DNA of 37,306 nt, from NCBI GenBank assembly GCA_016714815.1, contig JADKBZ010000026.1:1-37306 (forward strand). Reading direction: 5' to 3'. The position numbers were made by a program, and so were the translations under genes. Below, piece by piece: positions 27,803 to 34,865 of the stretch (position 1 is the stretch's first letter; every line of letters starts with the position of its first letter). The notes beneath the pieces are model-generated. The model was given only the letters and a program-made list of their open reading frames with translations. It searched no databases and was not told the origin of the DNA. This DNA is from Holophagales bacterium (GTDB lineage: Bacteria; Acidobacteriota; Thermoanaerobaculia; UBA5066).

Positions 27803-29106
27803 ATGGAAACGACTATAAGCGCGACAGGGCTGACGATTCAGCCCGGGACGCCCGTGGGCGTCGCGGAGGAGCCGTTGATCCGGGAAACAGAGTGGGAGCG
27901 ATCCGAGAACTCCACGCCAGGGGTGTCGAAGAAGGCGATCGCCCGACAGCTGGATGTGGACATCAAGACCGTCCGGAAGTGGCTGAAGAAGGAGTGGCGA
28001 CGACGCTGCCGGGAGATCGCCGAGCGGGGCTTGGACCCGCATCGGGGTTTCCTGGAGGGCCGGGGCCCCGAGGTGGGCTTCAACGGCAAGGTGCTCGAGC
28101 GGGAGCTTCGGGAGAAGGGGTGGTCGGGGCACTACGCGACGGTTGCGCGGTACGTGGCACCGCTTCGGAAGTCGTGGCACGGGGCGCCGGAGGCCGTCGT
28201 GCGCTTCGAGACGGACCCGGGCCAGCAGGCCCAGGTGGACTGGGGCTCGACGGCCGTGACGATCGGCGGGGAGAAGGTGCGGATCCACGTCTTCACGATG
28301 GTCCTCGGCTACAGCCGGCGGCTCTTCGCTCGTGCCTACCCGAGCGAGGGAATCGGCGCCCTTCTGGACGGGCACGAGAAGGCTTTCAGCCACTTCGGGG
28401 ACGGACGCAGACGATCCTCTACGACAACCCGCGGACGATCGTCCTGGCCAAGGACGAGACGACGGGGCACGTGACCTGGAACGGAACCTTCAAGGACAGG
28501 ATGGACTTCTACGGCGTCACGATCCGGCTCTGTCGGTACTACCGGGCGCAAACGAAGGGGAAGGTCGAAAGCGGGGTCAAGTACGTCAAGCGCAACGCCC
28601 TGATCGGCCAGAGCTTCGCGAGCATGGAGGAGGTCAACGAATACCTGACGAAGTGGTGTCTGGAGATAGCCGACCAGAGGATCCACGGCACGACCCACGA
28701 GAAGCCGGCCGAGAGATTCGAGAGGGAAGAGCTCGTTGCCGTCGATCTTCGCCCGGCCCCGCCGAGGGAGCTGGTCGTGACCCGGCGCGTTCCGAAGGAC
28801 GCCCTTGTGGCCGTGGAGACCAACCGCTACCCGGTCCCCTTCGAGTGGGTCGGGCAGGACGTGACGGTGAGGATTCTCTACGAGGAGGTCGTCCTTCACG
28901 GACCCGACGAGCGACTCGTGCGGCACACGAAACTCACAGGCGCCCATCACGTGGCCCGATGGGCCGGCGAGCCGAGACGGCTCCCGTCTCGAAGTCCGGT
29001 CCACCGCACGCCACCCTCCTCCGACCCGCTCGCCCTCGAGCAGGCCGGGTACGTCGAGATCCGTCCACTCTCCCACTACGAAGCCCTCGCTGAGGTGGCC
29101 GGATGA
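27803..29106 (+). pseudogene. istA: IS21 transposase IstA, single frameshift
   Basis: The first frame (27803 to about 28400) has the helix-turn-helix SKKAIARQLDVDIKTVRKWLKKE and the first catalytic Asp in QAQVDWGS. The second frame continues with QTILYDNPRTIV (second Asp) and the catalytic Glu in KGKVESGVKYVK, then ends at 29106. All DDE residues are present. The frames meet at GGGGACGG near 28397-28405, where one base appears to be missing. Apart from this the gene is of normal length (about 430 residues), so it is a recent inactivation or a sequencing error. Confidence 0.9.
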
Positions 29107-29915
29107 GCGGGGCCGCCCAGATCGAGAGGATCCAGGAGCTGCTTCAGCGGCTCCGGCTGATGAAGGCCCTCATCGAGCTGCCTCAGCTGCTTCAGGAAGC
29201 CGGCAAGAAGGAGATCAGCTACAGCGACTTCCTCGAGGAGCTCCTGAGCCGGGAGACGACGGCCAAGAAGGAACGTCACACCGCGATGCGGACCACGATG
29301 GCCCGCTTCCCCTTCCAGAAGAGCCTGGAGAGCTTCGACTTCAAGCAGCAGCCCTCGCTGGACCCCAAGGCGATTCGGGAGCTGTCGACCGGGCGCTTCA
29401 TCGCCGACTCGGAGAACGTCCTGCTGCTCGGTCCGCCCGGAGTGGGAAAGACCCACCTGGCCGTCGGTCTGGGGCTGAAGGCCTGCGCCCTGGGTTACCG
29501 CACCGCCTTCACCACGGCGGCTTCCCTGATAGCCACACTGGTCAAGGCCCAGAACGAGAACCGGCTGGAGGAGCGGCTGAAACTGCTCGTGCAGCCGCGC
29601 CTTCTGATCGTCGACGAGATCGGCTATCTGCCCATCGACCGCAACGGCGCCAACCTCTTCTTCCAGCTCGTCTCCCGCCGCTACGAGCGAGGCTCGATCC
29701 TGGTCACCTCCAACCAGAGCCTCTCCGGCTGGGGCGAGGTCTTCGGCGATCGGCTGATCGCCACGGCGATCCTCGATCGCCTACTGCACCACTCCACGAT
29801 CGTGAACGTCAAGGGTGAGAGCTACCGGCTGAAGGAGAAGCGCAAGGCCGGCCTCCTGACCCGAAGCGACGCCGTAGCCGAGGCCGTCCTGGCCGAAGGC
29901 GTGGCCAGGACCTGA
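29103..29915 (+). CDS. istB: IS21 helper ATPase IstB
   Basis: The 270-residue intact protein overlaps the istA stop (ATGA). The AAA+ core shows Walker A GPPGVGKTHLA (110-120), Walker B LLIVDEIGYLPID (about 166-178), sensor-1 ILVTSNQSLSGW and the DRLLHHS arginine-finger region. IstB binds DNA, selects the target and activates IstA. The N-terminal helical domain (1-70) is present. Confidence 0.95.
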   Translation: MSGAAQIERIQELLQRLRLMKALIELPQLLQEAGKKEISYSDFLEELLSRETTAKKERHTAMRTTMARFPFQKSLESFDFKQQPSLDPKAIRELSTGRFIADSENVLLLGPPGVGKTHLAVGLGLKACALGYRTAFTTAASLIATLVKAQNENRLEERLKLLVQPRLLIVDEIGYLPIDRNGANLFFQLVSRRYERGSILVTSNQSLSGWGEVFGDRLIATAILDRLLHHSTIVNVKGESYRLKEKRKAGLLTRSDAVAEAVLAEGVART

Positions 29916-29930
29916 GGGGAAATGACCCGT

Positions 29931-29981
29931 GGCTGTGGATCCCATGGAATTCGCTTCGCGAATCCCACCGGCTCCACAGCC
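29931..29981. repeat. Two-level hairpin behind istB
   Basis: GGCTGTGGA (29931-29939) pairs with TCCACAGCC (29973-29981), enclosing an inner hairpin ATTCGC-TTC-GCGAAT (29949-29963). It lies 16 bp behind istB and may stop transcripts leaving the IS. A hairpin with the same CGC-TTC-GCG core occurs behind istB of the second IS21 element. Confidence 0.65.
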
Positions 29982-30251
29982 CTGCTACTGGACACTCGCC
30001 GAAGAGAACGAAGAAGCCGGGAACGGGCCGTACAAGCCCACCCCCACATCACACCGGGAGGGGGGACATTCCGGTGCGAACTGGGGGGGAAATTCGGATG
30101 CGACTTGACAGTCCGCTACGCCCCCGGGCCCAGCCTGTTCCGGACCGCCTGGGGCGCCTTCGTGACCGCCCGATCATCGAAGAGGCCCCAGACGACCACG
30201 CCGACCACAGGGAGCCCTCGACGCCGGGATGTTCACCCGCTTGCCGCTTCC

Positions 30252-31028
30252 TTACCGCGGTCGACGCTGACGGCGTACCCGCGCAGTGGCTGTCGAGAGG
30301 CGAGCGACCTTCAGCCCCGCGGCCTTCTCGTAGGCTGGGAATTCCATCGCGACTACCGTCCCACCGGCCTGCAGGCGAGCCAGGAGGCGAAGAAAGAAGA
30401 ACAGGAGCGCGTCGCGCTCCCCGACGACCGCTGCCGGCGTCCCCGCATCGAATCGACCATGCTTGAGCACGCATACCAGGTCGAGCCCACTGGCCCCTAT
30501 GGCGCGTTTGAAAGGCGCTCCGAAAACGTCGACCCACCTTGTATCGAGTGCGAGGAAGCCGGAGATGATGGGCCCAGGGGGCTTTGGTGGGAAGGTCCCT
30601 CCTGCGTGAGGTATCGGAACAGAGGTCCGGTGTAACCGCCGCACCGATCCGACCTTCTGGCCTGCGTACTTCAGTTCCTTCGCCGTCATCTCCTGCTTCG
30701 ACTCGAACACAGCGTAGACGCTCTCGGCTGGCACGTAGATCGCTTCGTCCTGCTTCAAGAGGAAGGGGCAGTACTGCTGGTCGAAGATCACGATGTCGAG
30801 TTGTTCGCTCATAGCGCCGGTGGAATCCACCACGAACGCGCGCTCCACCTGATATCGCTTCGGAAGGTAGGTGCGGAGGAGGTCGAGCCAGCGACTCTCC
30901 GTCACAGCTCCCTTCGTCGGAGCGTGGGGGATAGTCTTGCGAAGCCCTTCTAGGCGCTCGATCATCGCCCGCTGCTGTCCCTGGAAGAGGGAGCGGAGGC
31001 TGACCGCCGGAGGTCGGGTCGTAGCCAT
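30252..31028 (-). CDS. DUF6602-like protein with PD-(D/E)xK-type motif
   Basis: ATG 31028 lies 2 bp behind the nucleotidyltransferase stop; 258 residues. The N-terminal 130 residues resemble DUF6602 proteins: GLRKTIPHAPTKGAVTESRWLDLLRTYLPKRYQVE-like start, FVVDSTGAMSEQLDIVIFD, and VYAVFESKQEM. Asp78 (QLD) and Glu109-x-Lys111 (ESK) have the spacing of a PD-(D/E)xK nuclease or nuclease-like fold; that reading is my inference. The C-terminal half is unrecognised and ends in a basic tail. It is probably the effector or DNA-acting partner of the nucleotidyltransferase encoded upstream in the same operon. A 5-bp target duplication and an IS21 lie 136 bp downstream. Confidence 0.7.
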   Translation of the reverse strand: MATTRPPAVSLRSLFQGQQRAMIERLEGLRKTIPHAPTKGAVTESRWLDLLRTYLPKRYQVERAFVVDSTGAMSEQLDIVIFDQQYCPFLLKQDEAIYVPAESVYAVFESKQEMTAKELKYAGQKVGSVRRLHRTSVPIPHAGGTFPPKPPGPIISGFLALDTRWVDVFGAPFKRAIGASGLDLVCVLKHGRFDAGTPAAVVGERDALLFFFLRLLARLQAGGTVVAMEFPAYEKAAGLKVARLSTATARVRRQRRPR

Positions 31029-31030
31029 GT

Positions 31031-31792
31031 CTAAGAGATAACCTCCTGCCACGTCTTCTTCTGAAGCGAGCGCGCCGCAGCAGCCTGAACCAGCGCCTTT
31101 TCGGCATTCGTCAGGTCGTCGGAGATGACGTTGTTGGAGTTGGCGGGGTCCTGAATGCGGGCGGAAACGAACGCATCGCTGAAGAACTGAAGGGCGAGTA
31201 ACACGTTGCTTGCGAGGTCGCCGAACGGTCTTCCCGAGAGTGCCCGGATCACGCAGAGTTCCAAGTAGATCGACGGGAAGTCCAGCCGCTGCTGATCGCG
31301 CCATACCTTGAGGAGGATGATCTCCTCGCGACGCCCAGAGCCCCTCACCAGCGCAATGTGCTTGTCGATGTTCGTCTGCTGCCAGGTAGCGCGCTTCCTC
31401 ACCCAGAGGCTGTGGTCGGGCGTCACTCCAGCCTGCTTCTTCGCCGGCACGAGATCAATGCTGAACCCGCCCGACGTCACGCGAAGGGACACGTTCTGCT
31501 CCCGGGGCCGGAGGTTCTCTTCCCTGAGGCGGTCGAGCAGGCTCGTGTAGATCTCCCGCAGGGTCTCCTTAGTAGTCGGACTAAGCGAGATGAAGAGGTC
31601 GACGTCAGCGTCGCCCCGAACGGCAGTTCCCTTGGCGTACGAACCGGAGAGTGCCATGCCAAGGAGCTGGCTACCGGCCCAGCGTCTGATGACGTCTTGT
31701 ATTGGTCCGAGTCCGAGAAGGACCGGTGCAGCGGGCCCGACGGGCGCCGCGTACTTCTGCAGAAGGCCTCGGAGGTAGTCGTTTGCACTCAT
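31031..31792 (-). CDS. CD-NTase-like nucleotidyltransferase
   Basis: The 253-residue protein starts at ATG 31792. It has the polymerase-beta-type signature: Gly50-Ser51 (GSYAKGTAVRG), Asp63-x-Asp65 (DADVDLFISL) and the third Asp113 (FSIDLVPAKK). A helical C-terminal half with IILLKVWRDQQRLDFPSIYLEL resembles the OAS1/SMODS-type domain of cGAS/DncV-like enzymes. The N-terminal NDYLRGLLQKYA is also seen in oligonucleotide cyclases of CBASS loci. It may make a nucleotide signal that activates a partner, although a simple nucleotidyltransferase (for example one that modifies tRNA or proteins) is possible. It is 8 bp behind the ATPase gene and 2 bp before the DUF6602 gene. Confidence 0.75.
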   Translation of the reverse strand: MSANDYLRGLLQKYAAPVGPAAPVLLGLGPIQDVIRRWAGSQLLGMALSGSYAKGTAVRGDADVDLFISLSPTTKETLREIYTSLLDRLREENLRPREQNVSLRVTSGGFSIDLVPAKKQAGVTPDHSLWVRKRATWQQTNIDKHIALVRGSGRREEIILLKVWRDQQRLDFPSIYLELCVIRALSGRPFGDLASNVLLALQFFSDAFVSARIQDPANSNNVISDDLTNAEKALVQAAAARSLQKKTWQEVIS

Positions 31793-31800
31793 CGAACCGC

Positions 31801-33255
31801 CTAGTCCTCCTGCTCCAGCTTCGTGGCGAGGATCTCCGACTTCCCGAGCCAGTAGCAGGCGAGCGGGGCGGGCACCTTCACTGCGGTCGTTTCCACGCCC
31901 GTCGTCGACAGCCGCAGGAGTCCGATGTCGTCCGGCTCGCGGGTGATCACGTAGGCCTCAGACACCTTCCGCTCGCTGCAGAATGCCGTGAGGCCCGCGA
32001 GCATCTTCGGCGTGACTTCGGGGCGGTGCTTCACCTCGAACGGAACGAGACGGCCGTTCACGTCCGCGATGATGTCGACTTCCTGGTTCTTGGGCCCGCC
32101 TCTCCAGTACGAGAAGCCGATGCTCTGCGCGTAGTAGCGGGTATAGACGTGCTTGAAGAACGCGGTCTCGACCGCGAGGCCCAAGGCGGCGGCGTCCTCG
32201 AGGAGCGCCTTCCCGCGCAGGAGAACGCTTGGGGCAATCGCGGGGTCGGCGAGGTAGATCTTCTGCTTTCCCCGGAGGATCTCCTTGCCGTACCCGAAGG
32301 GCCGGAGCCGGTAGATCAGGTGGGTGTGCTCCAGGAGCTCGATGAAGTTCATCGCCGTCGGCTTCTTCACTTCGAGACTCCGGCAGAGCTCCTGGACGTC
32401 CAGCAGGCCGCCGTCGTGGAGGCACAAATACAGGAAGGTCTGCTCCAGCTCGAGGACGCGTCGGACGCCGTACAGCGCCGTCATGTCCCGCTTGAGCACC
32501 TTGTCGACGATGTCCTCGCGCAGGAGCTTCTGCGCCACCGGGATGCTCTCGATCTGCGCGATCTGCGGGAATCCGCCGCGGATGAGGTAGTCCTGGAACG
32601 GCCCGACGAGGTCGGCACCCAACGCTCCGACGCGCTCGAACCTCTCCGGAGTCCACGAGAAAAGCTCACGAAGCGACGCCACGTCGGGGAGCTTCGGTGT
32701 CGGCAGCTTCTTGATCTGGAGGTACTCGAAGAACGACAGCGGCGCCAGGCGCACCGTGTGCCACCGTCCGGGCCCGGACTCCTGTCCCTCGACGATCAGC
32801 GGCGTCGCTGAGCCCGTCACGGCGATGCGCCGCTTCGGCTCGAACCTCACCTGGTGCTTGATCCAGGTCTGCCAGTCCTTCGCGTACTGGATCTCGTCGA
32901 GGAGGACGTACTCCACCTCGCGCTCCGCGGGCTCGTACTCCTTCCAGAGCCGCAGCAATCCGTCCAGCCCGATGAGCTTCAGGAGCGGGTGGTCAAACGT
33001 CGCGTAGAGGATGCTCGTCGGCGGGACGCCCTTCGCCAGGAGTTCCTCGACTGCCTGCAGCAGGATCGTCGTCTTGCCGACCTGCCGAGCGCCGCTCAGG
33101 AGTAGGGCGCGCGGAGCGGGCGGCGCCGTGAGCCACGTCTCGACCTCCCGGAAGGCGGCCCGGCGCCACGGCGGCAACTCGGGCACCCGGCTCCCGCCCC
33201 ACCAGGGGTTGAACTGTCGGAGGACGGCGATGAGTTCGGCGCGGGGTGCGATCAC
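31801..33255 (-). CDS. AAA ATPase with DUF4143 (AAA_14 type)
   Basis: From GTG 33255 there are 484 residues. Walker A SGARQVGKTT (54-63), Walker B YVLLDEIQ with Asp120-Glu121, and sensor VTGSATPL (147-154) form the AAA_14 domain. LAPLSFFEYL and YLIRGGFPQ lead into a winged-helix region. The C-terminal DUF4143 domain has EVDIIADVNGRLVPFEVK (Glu392-Asp394 and Glu407-x-Lys409), a PD-(D/E)xK-like pattern. Members are common but their biochemical role is poorly known. It is the first gene of a minus-strand operon with the nucleotidyltransferase and DUF6602 genes. A good promoter lies so close that the mRNA would be leaderless. Confidence 0.85.
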   Translation of the reverse strand: MIAPRAELIAVLRQFNPWWGGSRVPELPPWRRAAFREVETWLTAPPAPRALLLSGARQVGKTTILLQAVEELLAKGVPPTSILYATFDHPLLKLIGLDGLLRLWKEYEPAEREVEYVLLDEIQYAKDWQTWIKHQVRFEPKRRIAVTGSATPLIVEGQESGPGRWHTVRLAPLSFFEYLQIKKLPTPKLPDVASLRELFSWTPERFERVGALGADLVGPFQDYLIRGGFPQIAQIESIPVAQKLLREDIVDKVLKRDMTALYGVRRVLELEQTFLYLCLHDGGLLDVQELCRSLEVKKPTAMNFIELLEHTHLIYRLRPFGYGKEILRGKQKIYLADPAIAPSVLLRGKALLEDAAALGLAVETAFFKHVYTRYYAQSIGFSYWRGGPKNQEVDIIADVNGRLVPFEVKHRPEVTPKMLAGLTAFCSERKVSEAYVITREPDDIGLLRLSTTGVETTAVKVPAPLACYWLGKSEILATKLEQED

Positions 33256-33261
33256 ACGGCG

Positions 33262-33290
33262 ATTCTGCCTATCGCGGCACTTTTAGTCAA
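33262..33290 (-). promoter_or_regulatory. Promoter of the ATPase operon, probably leaderless
   Basis: On the minus strand TTGACT (33290-33285) is separated by 17 nt from CAGAAT (33267-33262). Only six bases then remain to the GTG at 33255, so transcription should start at or next to the start codon. Confidence 0.6.
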
Positions 33291-33294
33291 GTAT

Positions 33295-33324
33295 ATCTAC
33301 CCTATACAGCCTCCCTAGGTAGAT
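33295..33324. promoter_or_regulatory. Inverted repeat upstream of the ATPase promoter
   Basis: ATCTACC (33295-33301) and GGTAGAT (33318-33324) are perfect 7-bp arms 16 bp apart, just upstream of the -35 box. They lie in an AT-richer patch and may bind a regulator. Confidence 0.35.
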
Positions 33325-33453
33325 CCCACGTCTTCAGGGTGCGCTTCGTACGGATGGCCAGAGGAAGCCATCCCGACCCCGTCTCCGCGAGCCGCACCAC
33401 GCACTGAGGCTGGATACACTTCCCCGTTCTCGTCGTCGGAAGCCGTCAACCGA

Positions 33454-33620
33454 GTGGAGCTGACGGACGACGGCATCGTCGCCCTCTGCGTGGCGGGGCG
33501 CCACCGGCAGAGAATCCCGATTCTCGACCTTCCTCTGACGGCTCCACCACCCCGGGGCGCCGAGTGGGTCGAGGCCTACCGGCACTGGCGTCGGGGCCGC
33601 TTCTGGCGAAGAAGGGGAAT
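33454..33620 (+). pseudogene. Small ORF fragment cut by the toxin-antitoxin module
   Basis: The plus strand encodes VELTDDGIVALCVAGRHRQRIPILDLPLTAPPPRGAEWVEAYRHWRRGRFW with gene-like codon use. After RRGRFW the frame runs antisense into the antitoxin gene and loses any pattern. It looks like an exported-protein-free, compact domain of unknown function whose 3' end was replaced. The product is not recognised. Confidence 0.35.
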
Positions 33621-33626
33621 CAACCG

Positions 33627-34115
33627 TTACGCGGCCAGTTCCTGCTCGACCCAGCCCTCGCCTACTGGACGGAGCCCGATCGGCTTTGCCCGCGCATTGG
33701 CCGAGATGTGGGTCAGGATCTCTATCGGGTACTGCTGAATCGGCCCCTTATGGACCACGAGCATCCGCAGCAGCCGCTCGGCGCTCGGACCCATCGTCTC
33801 CTTCTTGTTCTCCCACCGAGAGACCGTCTCCGGAGAGACCCCGATCAAGGCCGCGAAATCCACTCCCGAATACCCCAGGTACTTCCGGAGGAAGCGAACC
33901 TCGCTGCCGTTAAGGCGAGCCTCGTGTTTCACCACGGCCATCGCCAGCGCCTCGTGCAGCCTCTCGATGTGCGGAATCACGACTTCGTGGTCCCCACACG
34001 TGCCGCACCGACGGACTTCCACGCCCGCGAGCGTGACGTTCGGAAGACCGCATGCCAGATAGCGATAGTTTTCCTTCCTGGTCTTCAGATTCCCGCCGCA
34101 CTCGATACACGTCAT
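33627..34115 (-). CDS. MqsA-type antitoxin (zinc finger plus XRE helix-turn-helix)
   Basis: The 162-residue protein starts at ATG 34115 overlapping the toxin stop (ATGA). The N-terminal zinc site has Cys3-x2-Cys6 and Cys37-x2-Cys40. The XRE-type helix-turn-helix follows at about 70-125 (RFLRKYLGYSGVDFAALIGVSPETVSRWENKKETMGPSAERLLRML). This is the MqsA/HigA-like architecture (YgiT-type zinc finger), which binds its toxin with the N-terminus and the operator with the C-terminus. The C-terminal extension beyond 130 is longer than in E. coli MqsA (131 residues). Its partner here is a DUF4258 protein, not MqsR. Confidence 0.88.
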   Translation of the reverse strand: MTCIECGGNLKTRKENYRYLACGLPNVTLAGVEVRRCGTCGDHEVVIPHIERLHEALAMAVVKHEARLNGSEVRFLRKYLGYSGVDFAALIGVSPETVSRWENKKETMGPSAERLLRMLVVHKGPIQQYPIEILTHISANARAKPIGLRPVGEGWVEQELAA

Positions 34116-34396
34116 CTCTTCTCCCTCCAGGCAGTCACGACACGGATCTCGGATTCCGACCGGAAGGCGACGACCACCACGATCTGCCGAGTTCGCACCC
34201 GATACCTCCAGGATCCCTTCTCGAACTCAGCCGGCTCCACCGTGACAGCTCGCAATACATTCACCGCGTCGACCGTCGAGAGGCCATCGTCAGCGAGGGC
34301 CTCCAGGGCATGCCCCGAGAACGCCACTCGACCGTCTGCCAGGATTCCTCTGACGAGGCGCCGCGCCCTCTCCGGTGCCACGGGTTCCTCGAGCAC
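34112..34396 (-). CDS. DUF4258 protein, probable toxin
   Basis: From GTG 34396 there are 94 residues. The DUF4258 pattern is visible: FSGHALEALADDGLSTVDAVNVL, then GSWRYRVRTRQIVVVVAFRSESEIRVVTAWREKR, resembling small RelE/BrnT-like mRNA interferase folds with a final strand. It is encoded directly before, and overlapping, an MqsA-like antitoxin, which is the toxin-first order of mqsRA and higBA. Activity is inferred from this context. The promoter-like boxes leave no leader. Confidence 0.75.
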   Translation of the reverse strand: MLEEPVAPERARRLVRGILADGRVAFSGHALEALADDGLSTVDAVNVLRAVTVEPAEFEKGSWRYRVRTRQIVVVVAFRSESEIRVVTAWREKR

Positions 34397-34403
34397 GACG
34401 AGG

Positions 34404-34432
34404 ATCGTGGGCGCGTCTTGAGCTTATGTCAA
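34404..34432 (-). promoter_or_regulatory. Promoter of the toxin-antitoxin operon, probably leaderless
   Basis: On the minus strand TTGACA (34432-34427) is followed after 17 nt by CACGAT (34409-34404), then seven bases before GTG 34396. The -35 is perfect and the -10 matches at three positions, among them the second and last base. Confidence 0.5.
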
Positions 34433-34607
34433 GACTTGCGTTCGACTCCACCTGCCGGTCATGGCCGGGGATCGCTTCCGTTGGCTCGGCAGGGTCCTCA
34501 TACCGTCGATCGCCGCGGTCGCGCCGCCGCCTCGGACCCGCTCAACACGAACCTCGAGAAACCGCGGTCGCCCGGCACCCTGCGGTCGCGTCGGAAGCGC
34601 GGATGAG
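34433..34607. other. Spacer without recognised gene
   Basis: This spacer lies between the toxin promoter and the group II intron remnant. No convincing coding signal or hairpin was found; in intron orientation it is the 3' exon side. Confidence 0.4.
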
Positions 34608-34689
34608 ATCGGGATAGGGGGCGGCGGTAGGTGACCGCCGCTCCCCTCCCACACCACCGGACATGCGGGTCCGCATCCGGCGGTTCGTC
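34608..34689 (-). mobile_element. Group II intron domain V/VI remnant (copy D)
   Basis: The 82 bp are nearly identical to the last part of intron copies A and B (domain V at 34653-34684, domain VI, end CCCGAT at 34608). Homology stops exactly at 34689, where the second IS21 element begins, so the upstream part of the intron was cut off or displaced by that insertion. Confidence 0.85.
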
Positions 34690-34865
34690 TGTCGGTTTTC
34701 ACGACCTATGGACCCCTGACGCCGGGTTTTTCACGACCTTTCCCCCCCTGAGGGGGTAGGTTTTCCACGACCTTTCCCCCCTCGCAGTGACCGGGGTCGC
34801 CGCCTCGCGTGACGGGACAGAACGGGTGACGCTCCGGACCCCGAAGCGTCGGGTACGGAGGTCCG

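Larger units (their letters stand above)
27728..30110 (+). mobile_element. IS21-family insertion sequence, complete, 5-bp target duplication
   Basis: The 2383-bp element has ends TGTCAGCTCGC on the left and the matching inverted TGTCAAGTCGC on the right. Each is followed by internal repeats of the TTCGCxx-GAA-TCCCCCC type (27728-27780 and 30058-30110). It is flanked on both sides by GTCCG (27723-27727 and 30111-30115), a 5-bp target duplication. It encodes IstA (frameshifted) and IstB with an ATGA overlap. It lies between the DUF6602 gene and the AlbA gene. Confidence 0.92.

Noticed and set aside
34690..34785. CRISPR-like repeats (three copies of a CACGACC motif)
   Set aside because: The repeats are short, unevenly spaced and imperfect, and lie at the end of an IS21 element where transposase binding repeats are expected. 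No CRISPR array was seen in the window.
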